A stretch of 64,000 bases of DNA, from positions 1,116,001-1,180,000 of the forward strand of contig CP079699.1 in the NCBI GenBank assembly GCA_021383565.1, given 5' to 3'. How positions within the stretch are numbered: the stretch's first letter is position 1; each line of letters begins with the position of its first letter. The DNA is from Levilactobacillus brevis (GTDB lineage: Bacteria; Bacillota; Bacilli; Lactobacillales; Lactobacillaceae). The notes beneath the pieces were generated by a model. That model saw only the letters and a list, made by a program, of their open reading frames with translations. It made no database searches and had not been told where the DNA came from. Positions 1-7,505 of this stretch are shown here, in pieces. Made by a program: the position numbers and the translations under genes.

Positions 1-120
1 GAGAATGCCGCCGATGGCCTGATCAACGTGCGGTTTAACACCGAGGTTGTTCGCATGAACGTGGCCCCCAAATTTCTGGTGGTGCACGCCTACGGAACGG
101 CCGTGAAATTCCCGAAATAA
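1..120 (+). CDS. YbjQ/DUF74-family protein, C-terminal fragment (cut by window edge)
   Basis: An open frame runs from base 1 to a TAA at 118-120 and gives 39 residues. Its end, HAYGTAVKFPK, matches the end of the complete YbjQ-family protein at 17203-17523 ([10 protein letters not shown]), and the preceding VRFNTEVV block lines up with MRFDSGSI there. This family (UPF0145/DUF74) forms small homopentameric beta-barrel proteins of unknown role, often called putative heavy-metal-binding. The start lies left of the window. The assignment rests on a short C-terminal match, so the family call is fair but not certain. Confidence 0.65.
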   Translation, partial: ENAADGLINVRFNTEVVRMNVAPKFLVVHAYGTAVKFPK

Positions 121-185
121 AAAAATTTAAATTAGGGGTTCACATTTATACACGGATAGTGTAGTATATTACTTGTTGTTGAGTT

Positions 186-269
186 GCCCCGATGGCGGAA
201 CTGGCAGACGCGCAGCGTTCAGGTCGCTGTTTGAGAGATCAAGTACAGGTTCGAATCCTGCTCGGGGCA
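186..269 (+). tRNA. tRNA-Leu(CAG)
   Basis: Cloverleaf with 7-bp acceptor GCCCCGA/TCGGGGC, anticodon stem CAGCG/CGCTG around loop TTCAGGT (anticodon CAG), a long variable arm typical of leucine tRNA, and a GGTTCGAATCC T-arm. CCA is not encoded. It lies 65 bases after the YbjQ-like gene. Confidence 0.95.
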
Positions 270-288
270 TCATTTAACAAAGAAAAGG

Positions 289-316
289 AACGCTGAGAAA
301 TCAGCGTTTTTTTTTG
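289..316 (+). terminator. Intrinsic terminator after tRNA-Leu
   Basis: Perfect 8-bp stem AACGCTGA/TCAGCGTT with a GAAA loop followed by about nine T residues. Confidence 0.9.
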
Positions 317-941
317 TTCAAAATTTTTGAACCCGATCAAGCCACCCGCTTCCCATCATTGAAACGGTTATGTTCAGCAGAGAGTCAAGTCAACGTGAAT
401 CGCGTTGAGCAAAAGTGAAACCTTGTTGATCGCATTTCTGCTAAATGATTTGCGGAAATTTTGCACATCTTTTTGCCAACTTTTCCCGACATAATTGTTA
501 TAGTCTCTCTCCATATTTCTGTTTCACCACGCTACCCTAGCGCAAACTTTCTGGCTAACACAATTTTCTCATTATCATTTTCATAAAATTTAACTTTCCA
601 TTTGAGAATCTTCTGGTATACTTAAGCAGTCTTATCAACCGACTGTTTAATTGACAACTTTAATCACCGTAGCTTCACCTATTTCGTTTTATTCATTAAA
701 AAACTGCGATCAGGGGATCATCTTTTTTTAAAGGTCCTGTCAGGCTTACGCCTATTGCACATACCCTGTACAATTTCCCATCATTTCATTTATCTATGAA
801 TGATGGTATTTCCCATGTCTACCCATAAACATGCCGTTCATTGGTCGATATGCTATATAATTAATCTAGTGTGACGTTTAAGCGAAGCTGTCCGACAGTT
901 AACCTGTTCACGTGCACACCTGACTGCAGTTTTCAGTCAAC
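317..941. other. Long intergenic region upstream of ohrR, no gene seen
   Basis: About 620 AT-rich bases hold no convincing open frame. Two inverted repeats stand out. CCATCATTTCAT at 778-789 pairs with ATGAATGATGG at 796-806 with one bulge. TGACTG at 921-926 pairs with CAGTCA at 934-939 just upstream of the ohrR promoter. Neither has a T-tract. Their role is unknown; the second could be a regulator site. Confidence 0.5.
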
Positions 942-957
942 ATGCAAGATGTTTTAC

Positions 958-986
958 TTGCCAGTAGCAATTTAATTGTATACAAT
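958..986 (+). promoter_or_regulatory. ohrR promoter with overlapping palindromic operator
   Basis: A -35 TTGCCA (958-963) and -10 TACAAT (981-986) are separated by 17 bases. The perfect 12-bp palindrome ATTGTATACAAT (975-986) covers the -10. OhrR of Bacillus binds AT-rich inverted repeats built from TACAATT-type half-sites, so autorepression is a reasonable inference. The site also places the transcript start near 993, which rules out the longer frame that begins at 942. Confidence 0.65.
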
Positions 987-1019
987 ACTCTGGAAAGTAG
1001 ACGAAAGGAGGCCAATGCA

Positions 1020-1499
1020 ATGGCAGACGTTAATCCTGTCCTGTTGGACGAACAATTATGCTTCTCAATTTATTCGGCCAGCAAGAAATTTAATCATTTT
1101 TACCAAAGTGCCCTCGCGCCCTTTGGCTTAACCTACCCCCAATATATCGCAATGTTGGTGCTCTGGGAAAAGGCACCGCTCACCGTGCATCAACTCGGTG
1201 AACGGCTGGAGCTGGACAGTGGTACTCTGACTCCGCTATTGAAGCGTCTTGAAAAACAAGGCTGGGTCAGCCGGGTCCGGAGTCAAACCGACGAACGCCA
1301 GGTCCTCATTCATTTAACTGAAATGGCCACCACGAAACGTGATGAAGTCTATTCTCGAATCGGTCAATGCCAAACCTTACTGGGCATGTCTTCCGAGGAG
1401 ATTGACGACATGATGTCCGAACTGGTCACCGTCAAGGAACAACTCGATACGGTCAGTCACAAACGACTGATCGCCAAAGAAGTCGATAAGATCAACTAA
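1020..1499 (+). CDS. ohrR: Organic hydroperoxide-sensing MarR-family regulator OhrR
   Basis: A 159-residue MarR-type winged-helix repressor. The N-terminal LDEQLCFSIYSASK block with Cys14 matches the one-cysteine OhrR family, in which oxidation of this cysteine by organic peroxides releases DNA. The LTYPQYIAMLVLWE and LDSGTLTPLLKRLE segments are the usual OhrR dimer and recognition-helix motifs. The start is taken at ATG 1020 because AAAGGAGG (1004-1011) lies 8 bases upstream and the promoter lies between this ATG and the earlier in-frame ATG at 942. The usual target gene ohr is not adjacent, so its regulon probably lies elsewhere. Its terminator (1504-1542) is followed at once by a repeat element. 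Confidence 0.9.
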   Translation: MADVNPVLLDEQLCFSIYSASKKFNHFYQSALAPFGLTYPQYIAMLVLWEKAPLTVHQLGERLELDSGTLTPLLKRLEKQGWVSRVRSQTDERQVLIHLTEMATTKRDEVYSRIGQCQTLLGMSSEEIDDMMSELVTVKEQLDTVSHKRLIAKEVDKIN

Positions 1500-1503
1500 A
1501 AAT

Positions 1504-1542
1504 GACCAACGCCCCCTATTCGAGTGTGTTGGTCGTTTTTTT
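1504..1542 (+). terminator. Intrinsic terminator after ohrR
   Basis: GACCAAC (1504-1510) pairs with GTTGGTC (1528-1534), followed by a G and seven T residues. Confidence 0.85.
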
Positions 1543-1544
1543 AG

Positions 1545-1552
1545 TTATGTAG
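1545..1552. repeat. Left copy of 8-bp direct repeat TTATGTAG (candidate target-site duplication)
   Basis: TTATGTAG at 1545-1552 recurs at 2144-2151, exactly flanking the repeat element 1553-2143. Both copies are also preceded by AG. The left copy directly follows the ohrR terminator T-tract; the right copy lies in the last codons of the CPBP gene. Confidence 0.6.
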
Positions 1553-2143
1553 CTGAGGGGTGAAAGCTAGAATCCGCAGTGTGCCAAGGATAAGACTCAT
1601 TATAATACGATAATCGCGTACTGGCCGCCTTACCGTTCGCCAAATTTGGTCTGGATCGCGGTGGGCAGGACCGGGAAAAGCCCAAGAACGGTCTTTTCCC
1701 TCGCTTTGAGCCGTCAACCCGCGTCTCAAAGACGCCATTTTCCAAGCAAAATCCTTGGAAAATCCCACGGCTGAGACCAAATTTGACTCACTCACGGCTA
1801 CTTGAAGTGTATCCAATTAAATCGGCCAAACGTGGTCACGCCAGCGATGTTACCGTAAGTTTAATGGGTTTCAACCAGCGTAACCGGAGGCAGCCAGAGA
1901 TGGAGGTAGCCGTGGCAGCGGTGTTAGCTGACGTTTTGAGTCAGCTTACAGCGCGGGACGTGTTTGGAGACTGGCGATTCTTGTCAGGCTTCAAGCCGAG
2001 CCGGAGGACCGCTTCTCAGGCCGCAGGCGGTCCCCACAGCGCCGGAATCTCTGGCAGCCGCAGGTGACAGCGGTGACTCATTTAATGGCGACAAGTTTTG
2101 TCAGCTGGGGATTGAAGCAGGTTTGCGAACTTTCAACCTTCAG
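1553..2143. mobile_element. Composite intergenic element (A part 1553-1785, spacer, B part 1926-2143), MITE-like
   Basis: The left end CTGAGGGGTGAAAG (1553-1566) and the right end CTTTCAACCTTCAG (2130-2143) are inverted repeats, 12 of 14 matching. An 8-bp direct repeat flanks them. The left part reads as structured family A on the minus strand. Stems there are 1641-1652/1774-1785 (12 bp), 1661-1665/1764-1768, 1673-1680/1693-1700 (8 bp), 1704-1710/1725-1731 (7 bp) and 1737-1746/1754-1763 (10 bp). The right part is family B, repeated at 45010-45228 and partly at 32755-32905. No transposase is encoded, so any movement would need a helper in trans. Small open frames inside look accidental. Confidence 0.65.
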
Positions 2144-2820
2144 TTATGTAGACTGGCAATCATGGCGACTACCGCAATCAGATTGTTAAAGCCGTGCATC
2201 ACCATCGTGGCCTGAATCTTATCCGTCCGGCGATAAACGTAAGCGAACGTGCCACCCATCATCGCATAGATCAGCCAGCTAATGGGATTATTACTCTGGT
2301 GCACCAGCGAAAAGACGACGCCACTGACCACTACCGGAAGCCAAAAAGCCTTGGCCGGAAAGCAACCGCCCACAAGAAGCCCTCGAAAAGTGAGTTCCTC
2401 CAGAATTGGTGAGGCCAAGACCGCCGTGAGACTCAACATGACCAGTGTTAAGGTGCTGTGGCCCATGATATCAGCGATGAGCGTATTGTTCTTCGTGCTG
2501 GTTTCGCCAAACAATCCCGCATTGACCAAGCTTAAGACAATCTCGACCCCAATCATGAAGGCGTACCCCTTCGCCATCAGTTTCCAATCCTGCCGTGTGA
2601 GTCGTTGCCACCGAACGGGATGAACTCGCCAATACAGCCAGCCGCCCAAGGCAATGGCCACCGCAAATCCCAGCAGATAGCCCGTTGCCCATAGCCCACG
2701 CTGCAGAGATGTACCGTGCGTCATGAAGGTCAATGGAATCTGAACAACCGAGACGACGACAATCATAATTAGAACCCAGCCAAAGTTCCAATAGCTCGGT
2801 CCTTGCTCCTTTAGTTGCAC
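2140..2820 (-). CDS. CPBP-family intramembrane glutamic endopeptidase
   Basis: A 226-residue polytopic membrane protein with the three CPBP (CAAX protease/bacteriocin-processing, formerly Abi) motifs: EELTFR in an ILEELTFRGLL context, FSLVHQ, and VMHGFNN. In this family the glutamates, arginine and histidines form the active site inside the membrane. In lactobacilli such proteins are linked to bacteriocin self-immunity or processing, but no bacteriocin gene lies nearby, so the substrate is unknown. The start is GTG at 2818-2820 with an AAAGGGAA ribosome site. The last codons and stop overlap the right end of the 1553-2143 element, which appears to have changed the original stop from TAA to TGA. 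Confidence 0.85.
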   Translation of the reverse strand: MQLKEQGPSYWNFGWVLIMIVVVSVVQIPLTFMTHGTSLQRGLWATGYLLGFAVAIALGGWLYWRVHPVRWQRLTRQDWKLMAKGYAFMIGVEIVLSLVNAGLFGETSTKNNTLIADIMGHSTLTLVMLSLTAVLASPILEELTFRGLLVGGCFPAKAFWLPVVVSGVVFSLVHQSNNPISWLIYAMMGGTFAYVYRRTDKIQATMVMHGFNNLIAVVAMIASLHN

Positions 2821-2967
2821 GTTATCATTCCCTTTTTCATTTTGTTTTCTTGCTAAACAAACCCCTCATCCCCCTTACACTACCAGTCTTTTGACGCTGT
2901 CAGCGGAATTTTGTGAGAAATTTGCTAAATATTTATATTTTAATAGCATTTTTGACCATTCTGCGTT

Positions 2968-3147
2968 ACTATAGGGTTGCGGGTAAGTTTGAACTAACTT
3001 CAACTTACGCGTGAGGCTTCTGTCCTCATTCAACAGACAGATTTCATTTTACTCCCCCAAAGTAGATGAAATTTTTACAACATAATCCCTCAATTATGTT
3101 GTAACCTTACTCTTTGGCCATTGCGACTTATCGTAATGGCTTTTTTT
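2968..3147 (+). ncRNA. Candidate structured small RNA ending in an intrinsic terminator
   Basis: No frame is open here, but consecutive hairpins are followed by a terminator. The stems are 2983-2993/2999-3008 (10 bp, one bulge), 3012-3016/3024-3028, 3041-3047/3066-3072 (7 bp), a perfect 12-bp stem 3075-3086/3093-3104 with loop CCCTCA, and GCCATT/AATGGC (3117-3122/3135-3140) followed by seven T residues. A TACTAT -10-like hexamer lies at 2968-2973 without a clear -35. It could instead be the untranslated leader or decayed remnant of a lost gene, because the next plus-strand gene starts only at 3642. No family is recognised. Confidence 0.45.
3117..3147 (+). terminator. Intrinsic terminator of the candidate small RNA
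   Basis: GCCATT/AATGGC stem with a T7 tract. No protein gene on this strand precedes it for more than 1.6 kb. Confidence 0.75.
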
Positions 3148-3165
3148 GTGCCCAATTTTGGGCCA

Positions 3166-3366
3166 TCACTCGTCATCTTCAACCGATCGGTGGGGCCATA
3201 ATTCCCAGAATAGCCAGAAATTCACCACCGTGGCCAACACCAGACCACCGAAGCCAAAGAGCACCTTCGCCCAGCCCACGAGCGCCCAGGCCAGCAAGCC
3301 CCACATCGTTCCGCCAATAATCAAACCGGTCATCAGAATAATCAGAATTGTCGTGACCACTTTCAT
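3166..3366 (-). CDS. Small hypothetical membrane protein (66 aa)
   Basis: Two hydrophobic segments (about residues 4-27 and 35-56) are joined by a short polar turn and end in an acidic tail, SVEDDE. The ATG at 3366 has GAAGGGAG about 9 bases upstream, which supports translation. It is convergent with the candidate small RNA and divergent from the GH65 operon. I do not recognise a family; it resembles the many small unassigned membrane proteins of lactobacilli. Confidence 0.6.
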   Translation of the reverse strand: MKVVTTILIILMTGLIIGGTMWGLLAWALVGWAKVLFGFGGLVLATVVNFWLFWELWPHRSVEDDE

Positions 3367-3490
3367 CGGTGCGCGCTCCCTTCACGTTGTCATGCTAAAA
3401 GCTTACCACGTTTCGGATAATTTATCGAAAGCAATTTTAGCCCTCACCTGCTTTCAAACTGATCGAACCAATGCTGCCAATCGCAAATCG

Positions 3491-3504
3491 TGCAATCGCT
3501 TGCA
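3491..3504 (+). promoter_or_regulatory. cre-like catabolite-control site upstream of the GH65 operon
   Basis: TGCAATCGCTTGCA is an almost perfect palindrome close to the CcpA site consensus (TGWNANCGNTNWCA) with two W positions changed. Its place upstream of a disaccharide-utilisation operon is as expected for carbon catabolite control. Confidence 0.5.
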
Positions 3505-3562
3505 ACGGCGCTGTTTTAGCGTTTTACCTCATCATTATTTTAGGCCATTTAAGGGGAATTAA

Positions 3563-3591
3563 TTGCTTATTGGCAAATGGTACCCTAAGAT
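3563..3591 (+). promoter_or_regulatory. Promoter of the GH65-pgmB operon
   Basis: TTGCTT (3563-3568) and TAAGAT (3586-3591) with a 17-base spacer. It lies about 50 bases before the TTG start codon and downstream of the cre-like site. Confidence 0.55.
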
Positions 3592-3641
3592 AAATGGTGA
3601 ATGAATACACTAAGTTATAGCAGAAAGGACGACGATCAAGC

Positions 3642-6359
3642 TTGAAAATCATTACTTTACACGTTTTAGATGATTCCCTACAGGTGAGCTACGCGCCGGC
3701 TGGTCAACCGGCCGCCCAACGCCAATTTACAATTGCTTATAATTCGAATCAGGGAATCGGTGAGAATCTGGAGAACCTCCGCGTGAAACTCGTGGGACTC
3801 GACGTTGACGCCGCCGTCATCGACAACGCCCTCAGCTACCCCTTCTCCGATACGGTAGTGGGCATCAATCACCAACGCATCGATATTGGGTTAGCCATCA
3901 CCAACATGCTCAACATCCCCGTCGTCAGCAGTCAGGCCATTGCTGAACAAGGCCTAGACGCCGCGTTGAAAGCAAAGCGCGACTATCTAAGCTGGCATCT
4001 GGATTATTACGGCCAGTACCAAGGTAAACGTAACTACGGCCAGGAAGCCATGCTGACTGTGGGAAACGGCTTCTTCGGCCTACGCGGCGCCTACACGGAA
4101 GCCCACGCCGACAAAGACAACTATCCGGGCATGTACACAGCCGGACTCTACGATCAGCTGACGACCAACATTAACGGTCGGCAAATCACCAACGAAGACC
4201 TGGTGAACCTGCCTAACGCTCAGGCCCTGACCTTTGGTGTCGACCACCAGAATCCCTTCCAGATTAAGGCCAGCGACATTCAAGACATCTACCGGAGCCT
4301 TGACCTGCATACCGGGGCGCTAACCACCACCATGCTGGTCCAGCTTTCCACGGGGCATAGCCTCCAAATTAAGACCACTAAGTTGGCCAACATGCACGAC
4401 TGGCACCGGTTGAGTATTCAATACAGCGTGACCCCCCTCAACTTCGCGGGATCCCTGCAGATCTACTCCGAGATAGATGGTAGCGTTATCAACGCTAACG
4501 TTGACCGGTATGCCGCCTTCAATCAACGTCACATCAAGGTTACCGGCACCGGTCAGCAGCCCGATACCATTTACCTGGAAGGTCAGACGCACACTTCGCA
4601 GGTCAACTTCATCTTGGGGTCTCATTTGGCAGGACCCGGCCAGGCCCTACCAGCACCGGTGGACGTTCGGCCCAACGCCGAACAACACATCCAGCAGATG
4701 CGCTCGGTCGCCGTTCAGCCTAACCAGACCTACACCTTCGAGAAGAACGTGGTCCTCTTTACCAGCCGTGAAACGAAGACCGATCTGATGACCGCGGCTA
4801 GTGCCGAATTACCTAAGACCACGTTTGCCGATTCGCTGTCCAGCAACACCGCGTACTGGCAGAAGCGGTGGCAAGACACCGACATTCAGATTACCGGCGA
4901 CATCACGGCTCAGAAGCTGACACGCGTCAACCTCTATCATCTGTTCATCTCCACGCAGGCCATCGCTTCCGGCAAGATTGACGCCTCGGTCAACGCCCGG
5001 GGGCTCGATGGTGAAGCCTACAGAGGGCACGTCTTCTGGGATGAAATGTTCGACCTACCCGTCTACGCCTTGCACGATCCGCAGTTAGCCAAGCAACTTC
5101 TGATGTACCGGTATCGTCGTTTACCCGCAGCCAAGCAGAACGCTCAGAAGGCCGGTTTCGCCGGCGCCATGTATCCTTGGCAATCCGGGGCCAGCGGGGA
5201 TGAACAGTCGCAAGTTGTTCACCTGAATCCGCTGACGAACACCTGGGACCCCGATTATTCCTCATTGCAGCGCCACATTTCACTGGCCGTGGCCTATAAC
5301 GTCATCATGTATACTCACATCACGGGTGATCAGGACTTCATGACCGATTACGGCCTAGAAATGCTAGAAGAAATTGCGCAGTTCTGGCTCAGCAAGGCAA
5401 AGTATGACCAGCAAACCAAGCGCTACACCATCGACCAGGTCATGGGCCCCGACGAATTCCACGAGAATTATCCTAACGCCGATGCAACCGGCCTCAGTAA
5501 CGACGCCTACACCAACCTCATGGTCACCTGGCTCTTCAACAAGTTGACCGATCTGCGGCACCATTTGCCACAAGCCAAGGTCCAGACGGTCGATCAAAAG
5601 ACCGACTTCACCAAGGCCGTAGCCGAGAAACTCTACGGTGTCAGTCACCACTTAAAGCTCGATATTAACGAGGACGGCATCATCGGGCAATTCGAGGGCT
5701 ACTTCAAGCTACCCCAACTCGACTTCAGCAAGTACCAGAAGAAGTACGGGGACATTTCCCGGATGGATCGGATCCTGAAGGCCGAGGGCAAGACGCCTGA
5801 CGCCTACCAAGTGGCCAAGCAGGCCGATGCACTAATGGCCTTTTATAGCTTGGACGCCAAGACCGTGATGGGGTTGCTCAAACAATTAGGCTACGACTTA
5901 CCGCAACAGGCCCTGTTAAAGAACCTACAGTTCTACCTTGACCGGACAACCCACGGCTCCACCCTTTCTCGTATCGTCTACGCCGTTCTGACGGCGATGG
6001 CGGGTAACATGGACCAGTCGTGGCAACTCTTCTCTCAGGCCCTGTTATCGGACTATTACGACATTCAAGGCGGTACGACCGCCGAAGGGATTCACCTCGG
6101 TGTCATGGGTGCCGTCACCCTGATGTCGACGCGGCATTACGCCGGTGTCGACGTGCTGGCACCGGAGATTACGGTGATGCCTCATCTGCCAAAACAGTGG
6201 CAGGCCTTGCGTTTCAATCAACTCGTTCGGGGCATCCGCTACCACTTTGAGATCGATCATCACCAAGTCAAGGTGACGGCCGACCACGCTACGACGCTCA
6301 CTATTGGTCAACATCAAGTTTCACTAAAACCGCAACAACCCGCAACTATTTCATATTAA
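3642..6359 (+). CDS. Glycoside hydrolase family 65 protein (maltose/kojibiose-type phosphorylase)
   Basis: A 905-residue GH65 enzyme, longer than the roughly 750 residues of classical maltose phosphorylases because of about 120 extra N-terminal residues. The GH65 beta-sandwich part begins near YLSWHLDYYGQYQGKRNYGQE. The VMGPDEFHENY motif carries the presumed general acid Glu605, and THGSTLS forms the phosphate-binding loop. The WQSGASGDEQSQVVHLNP stretch resembles the branch that includes kojibiose or trehalose enzymes and hydrolases, so the disaccharide is not settled. Expected products are beta-glucose 1-phosphate and glucose. The start is TTG at 3642 with AGAAAGGAC upstream at rather long spacing. 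The gene is followed 12 bases later by pgmB, which consumes beta-glucose 1-phosphate, and this favours a phosphorylase. Confidence 0.85.
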   Translation: MKIITLHVLDDSLQVSYAPAGQPAAQRQFTIAYNSNQGIGENLENLRVKLVGLDVDAAVIDNALSYPFSDTVVGINHQRIDIGLAITNMLNIPVVSSQAIAEQGLDAALKAKRDYLSWHLDYYGQYQGKRNYGQEAMLTVGNGFFGLRGAYTEAHADKDNYPGMYTAGLYDQLTTNINGRQITNEDLVNLPNAQALTFGVDHQNPFQIKASDIQDIYRSLDLHTGALTTTMLVQLSTGHSLQIKTTKLANMHDWHRLSIQYSVTPLNFAGSLQIYSEIDGSVINANVDRYAAFNQRHIKVTGTGQQPDTIYLEGQTHTSQVNFILGSHLAGPGQALPAPVDVRPNAEQHIQQMRSVAVQPNQTYTFEKNVVLFTSRETKTDLMTAASAELPKTTFADSLSSNTAYWQKRWQDTDIQITGDITAQKLTRVNLYHLFISTQAIASGKIDASVNARGLDGEAYRGHVFWDEMFDLPVYALHDPQLAKQLLMYRYRRLPAAKQNAQKAGFAGAMYPWQSGASGDEQSQVVHLNPLTNTWDPDYSSLQRHISLAVAYNVIMYTHITGDQDFMTDYGLEMLEEIAQFWLSKAKYDQQTKRYTIDQVMGPDEFHENYPNADATGLSNDAYTNLMVTWLFNKLTDLRHHLPQAKVQTVDQKTDFTKAVAEKLYGVSHHLKLDINEDGIIGQFEGYFKLPQLDFSKYQKKYGDISRMDRILKAEGKTPDAYQVAKQADALMAFYSLDAKTVMGLLKQLGYDLPQQALLKNLQFYLDRTTHGSTLSRIVYAVLTAMAGNMDQSWQLFSQALLSDYYDIQGGTTAEGIHLGVMGAVTLMSTRHYAGVDVLAPEITVMPHLPKQWQALRFNQLVRGIRYHFEIDHHQVKVTADHATTLTIGQHQVSLKPQQPATISY

Positions 6360-6371
6360 GGAGTGTTTTTC

Positions 6372-7043
6372 ATGACAAAGTTCGCTGATATTAAAGGATT
6401 CGTTTTTGATTTAGATGGGGTCATTACCGATACGTCGGTACTCCACGGTAACGCCTGGCACCAACTCGCCGACTACCTAGGGGTTGCCTGGAGTGACGAA
6501 CTCGCCAATGGCCTCAAGGGTATTAGCCGCATGGATTCTCTGGAAATGATCCTGAAAGCTGGGGGCAAGGAAAACGACTACACCCAGGCTCAAAAGGAAG
6601 AACTCGCCACCAAGAAGAATACGAACTACGTGGCCGAGGTCGATAAGATGACGCCTGCCAACATTTTGCCGGGGATGAAGGCCTTCCTCGATGATCTGCG
6701 GGCCAAGGGGTATCAATTGTCGTTGGCTTCCGCTTCTAAGAACGCTCCCCGCGTCCTCAGCAAGCTGGAATTGGCCGACTATTTCCCCAAGGTCGTTGAC
6801 CCGGCCAGCCTAACCCACGGTAAGCCCGACCCCGAGATCTACACCAAGGGGGCCGAACTGTTGAACCTACCTGCCGCCCAGTGTATCGGGGTAGAAGATG
6901 CCGCGGCCGGGGTCCAAGCCATTAACGCGGCTGGTGAAGTCTCCCTCGGTATCGGCGACGCCACGGAATTGGGCGCTGCCGACATGGTCTTCGCCAATAC
7001 GGCGGACGTCACGTTAACTAACATTGAAAAGAAACTCGGCTAA
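6372..7043 (+). CDS. pgmB: Beta-phosphoglucomutase
   Basis: A 223-residue HAD-superfamily mutase that converts beta-glucose 1-phosphate to glucose 6-phosphate. Motif I is FDLDGVITDT with its paired aspartates. The cap loop has VLHGNAWHQLA, motif II is SASKNAP, and KPDPEIY then GVEDAAAG supply motifs III and IV. The start is ATG 6372 because AAGGAG (6358-6363) overlaps the stop of the GH65 gene and sits 8 bases before it; a GTG at 6363 lies inside the ribosome site. Cotranscription with the GH65 gene gives a complete inverting-phosphorylase route. A terminator follows at 7064. Confidence 0.95.
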   Translation: MTKFADIKGFVFDLDGVITDTSVLHGNAWHQLADYLGVAWSDELANGLKGISRMDSLEMILKAGGKENDYTQAQKEELATKKNTNYVAEVDKMTPANILPGMKAFLDDLRAKGYQLSLASASKNAPRVLSKLELADYFPKVVDPASLTHGKPDPEIYTKGAELLNLPAAQCIGVEDAAAGVQAINAAGEVSLGIGDATELGAADMVFANTADVTLTNIEKKLG

Positions 7044-7063
7044 GCCTGTTGTTTAAGGCTACT

Positions 7064-7096
7064 GGACAGCTACGATCACGCGGCTGTCCTTTTTGT
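7064..7096 (+). terminator. Intrinsic terminator of the GH65-pgmB operon
   Basis: GGACAGC (7064-7070) pairs with GCTGTCC (7083-7089), followed by TTTTTGTTT. Confidence 0.85.
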
Positions 7097-7110
7097 TTGC
7101 CCGCGATTAC

Positions 7111-7190
7111 ATCCCCCTTACTTAGTACTAATGGAAAAATGGCGGATTTTGTTGCGGTTTGACGGTTGAGTTTAGGAAAACTTAGGAAAC
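7111..7190. repeat. Left copy of an about 80-bp direct repeat flanking the phosphatase gene
   Basis: The block from ATCCCCCTTACTTAGTAC to AAACTTAGGAAAC recurs at 9169-9247 in the same orientation. The first 45 or so bases are nearly identical, a variable core of about 11 bases follows, and GAGTTTAGGAAAACTT is conserved after that. Together the copies bracket 2 kb holding a truncated A repeat and the secreted phosphatase gene. Confidence 0.8.
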
Positions 7191-7218
7191 TGGTCAGCAA
7201 TAAGTTTATTAACCAATC

Positions 7219-7276
7219 AAAAATGGTGCCTCCATCATCCCTTTCAACCTCGCAGGAATAGACGATGCACCATTTT
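7219..7276 (-). terminator. Probable terminator downstream of the phosphatase gene
   Basis: AAAAATGGTGC (7219-7229) pairs with GCACCATTTT (7267-7276) across a long loop. On the minus strand the stem ends in a run of T. An A-family repeat lies between this hairpin and the stop codon of the gene at 7506. Confidence 0.5.
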
Positions 7277-7309
7277 AGTTTCTCTTTTTATCAATTAATA
7301 ATGTTTCAA

Positions 7310-7505
7310 GTGTTCTTTCTTGGAAAATGGCGTCTTTGAGACGCGGGCTGACGGCTCAAAGCGAGGGAAAAGACCGCCCTTGGGTTTTTCCCGATCCTGC
7401 CCACAGCAATCCAGACCAAATTTGGCGAACGGTAAGGCGGTCAGCACGCGACTACCCTATTATAGTGGGCGTTATCCTTGTTACACTGAGGATTCTAGCT
7501 GTTTT
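7310..7505 (+). repeat. A-family structured repeat, 5'-truncated copy
   Basis: It aligns with the reverse complement of 1553-1763 over about 190 bases. Stems CTTTGAG/CTCAAAG (7334-7340/7355-7361) and GGGAAAAG/TTTTTCCC (7365-7372/7385-7392) are kept, as is the GCGAACGGTAAGGCGG block. The 5' strand of the long closing stem is missing and the first hairpin is degenerate. The frame open through it (from 7320) tracks a shared repeat rather than a protein. Confidence 0.75.

Noticed and set aside
942-1019. Upstream ATG extending ohrR by 26 residues
   Set aside because: The promoter and operator lie within this segment, and the strong ribosome site serves ATG 1020.
1545-1816. Open frames through the A repeat (and its relative at 7320-7745) that give similar short proteins
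   Set aside because: The similarity follows the DNA repeat; paired stems covary, other copies break the frame, and no ribosome sites are present.
1553-2143. Group IIC intron remnant (these introns target terminators)
   Set aside because: No domain V-like hairpin or reverse-transcriptase frame is visible, and the terminal inverted repeats with an 8-bp duplication point to a DNA transposon-like element.
1783-2215. Plus-strand open frames in the spacer and B repeat
   Set aside because: No ribosome sites; the same DNA at 45010-45228 reads a different frame. Treated as non-coding repeat.
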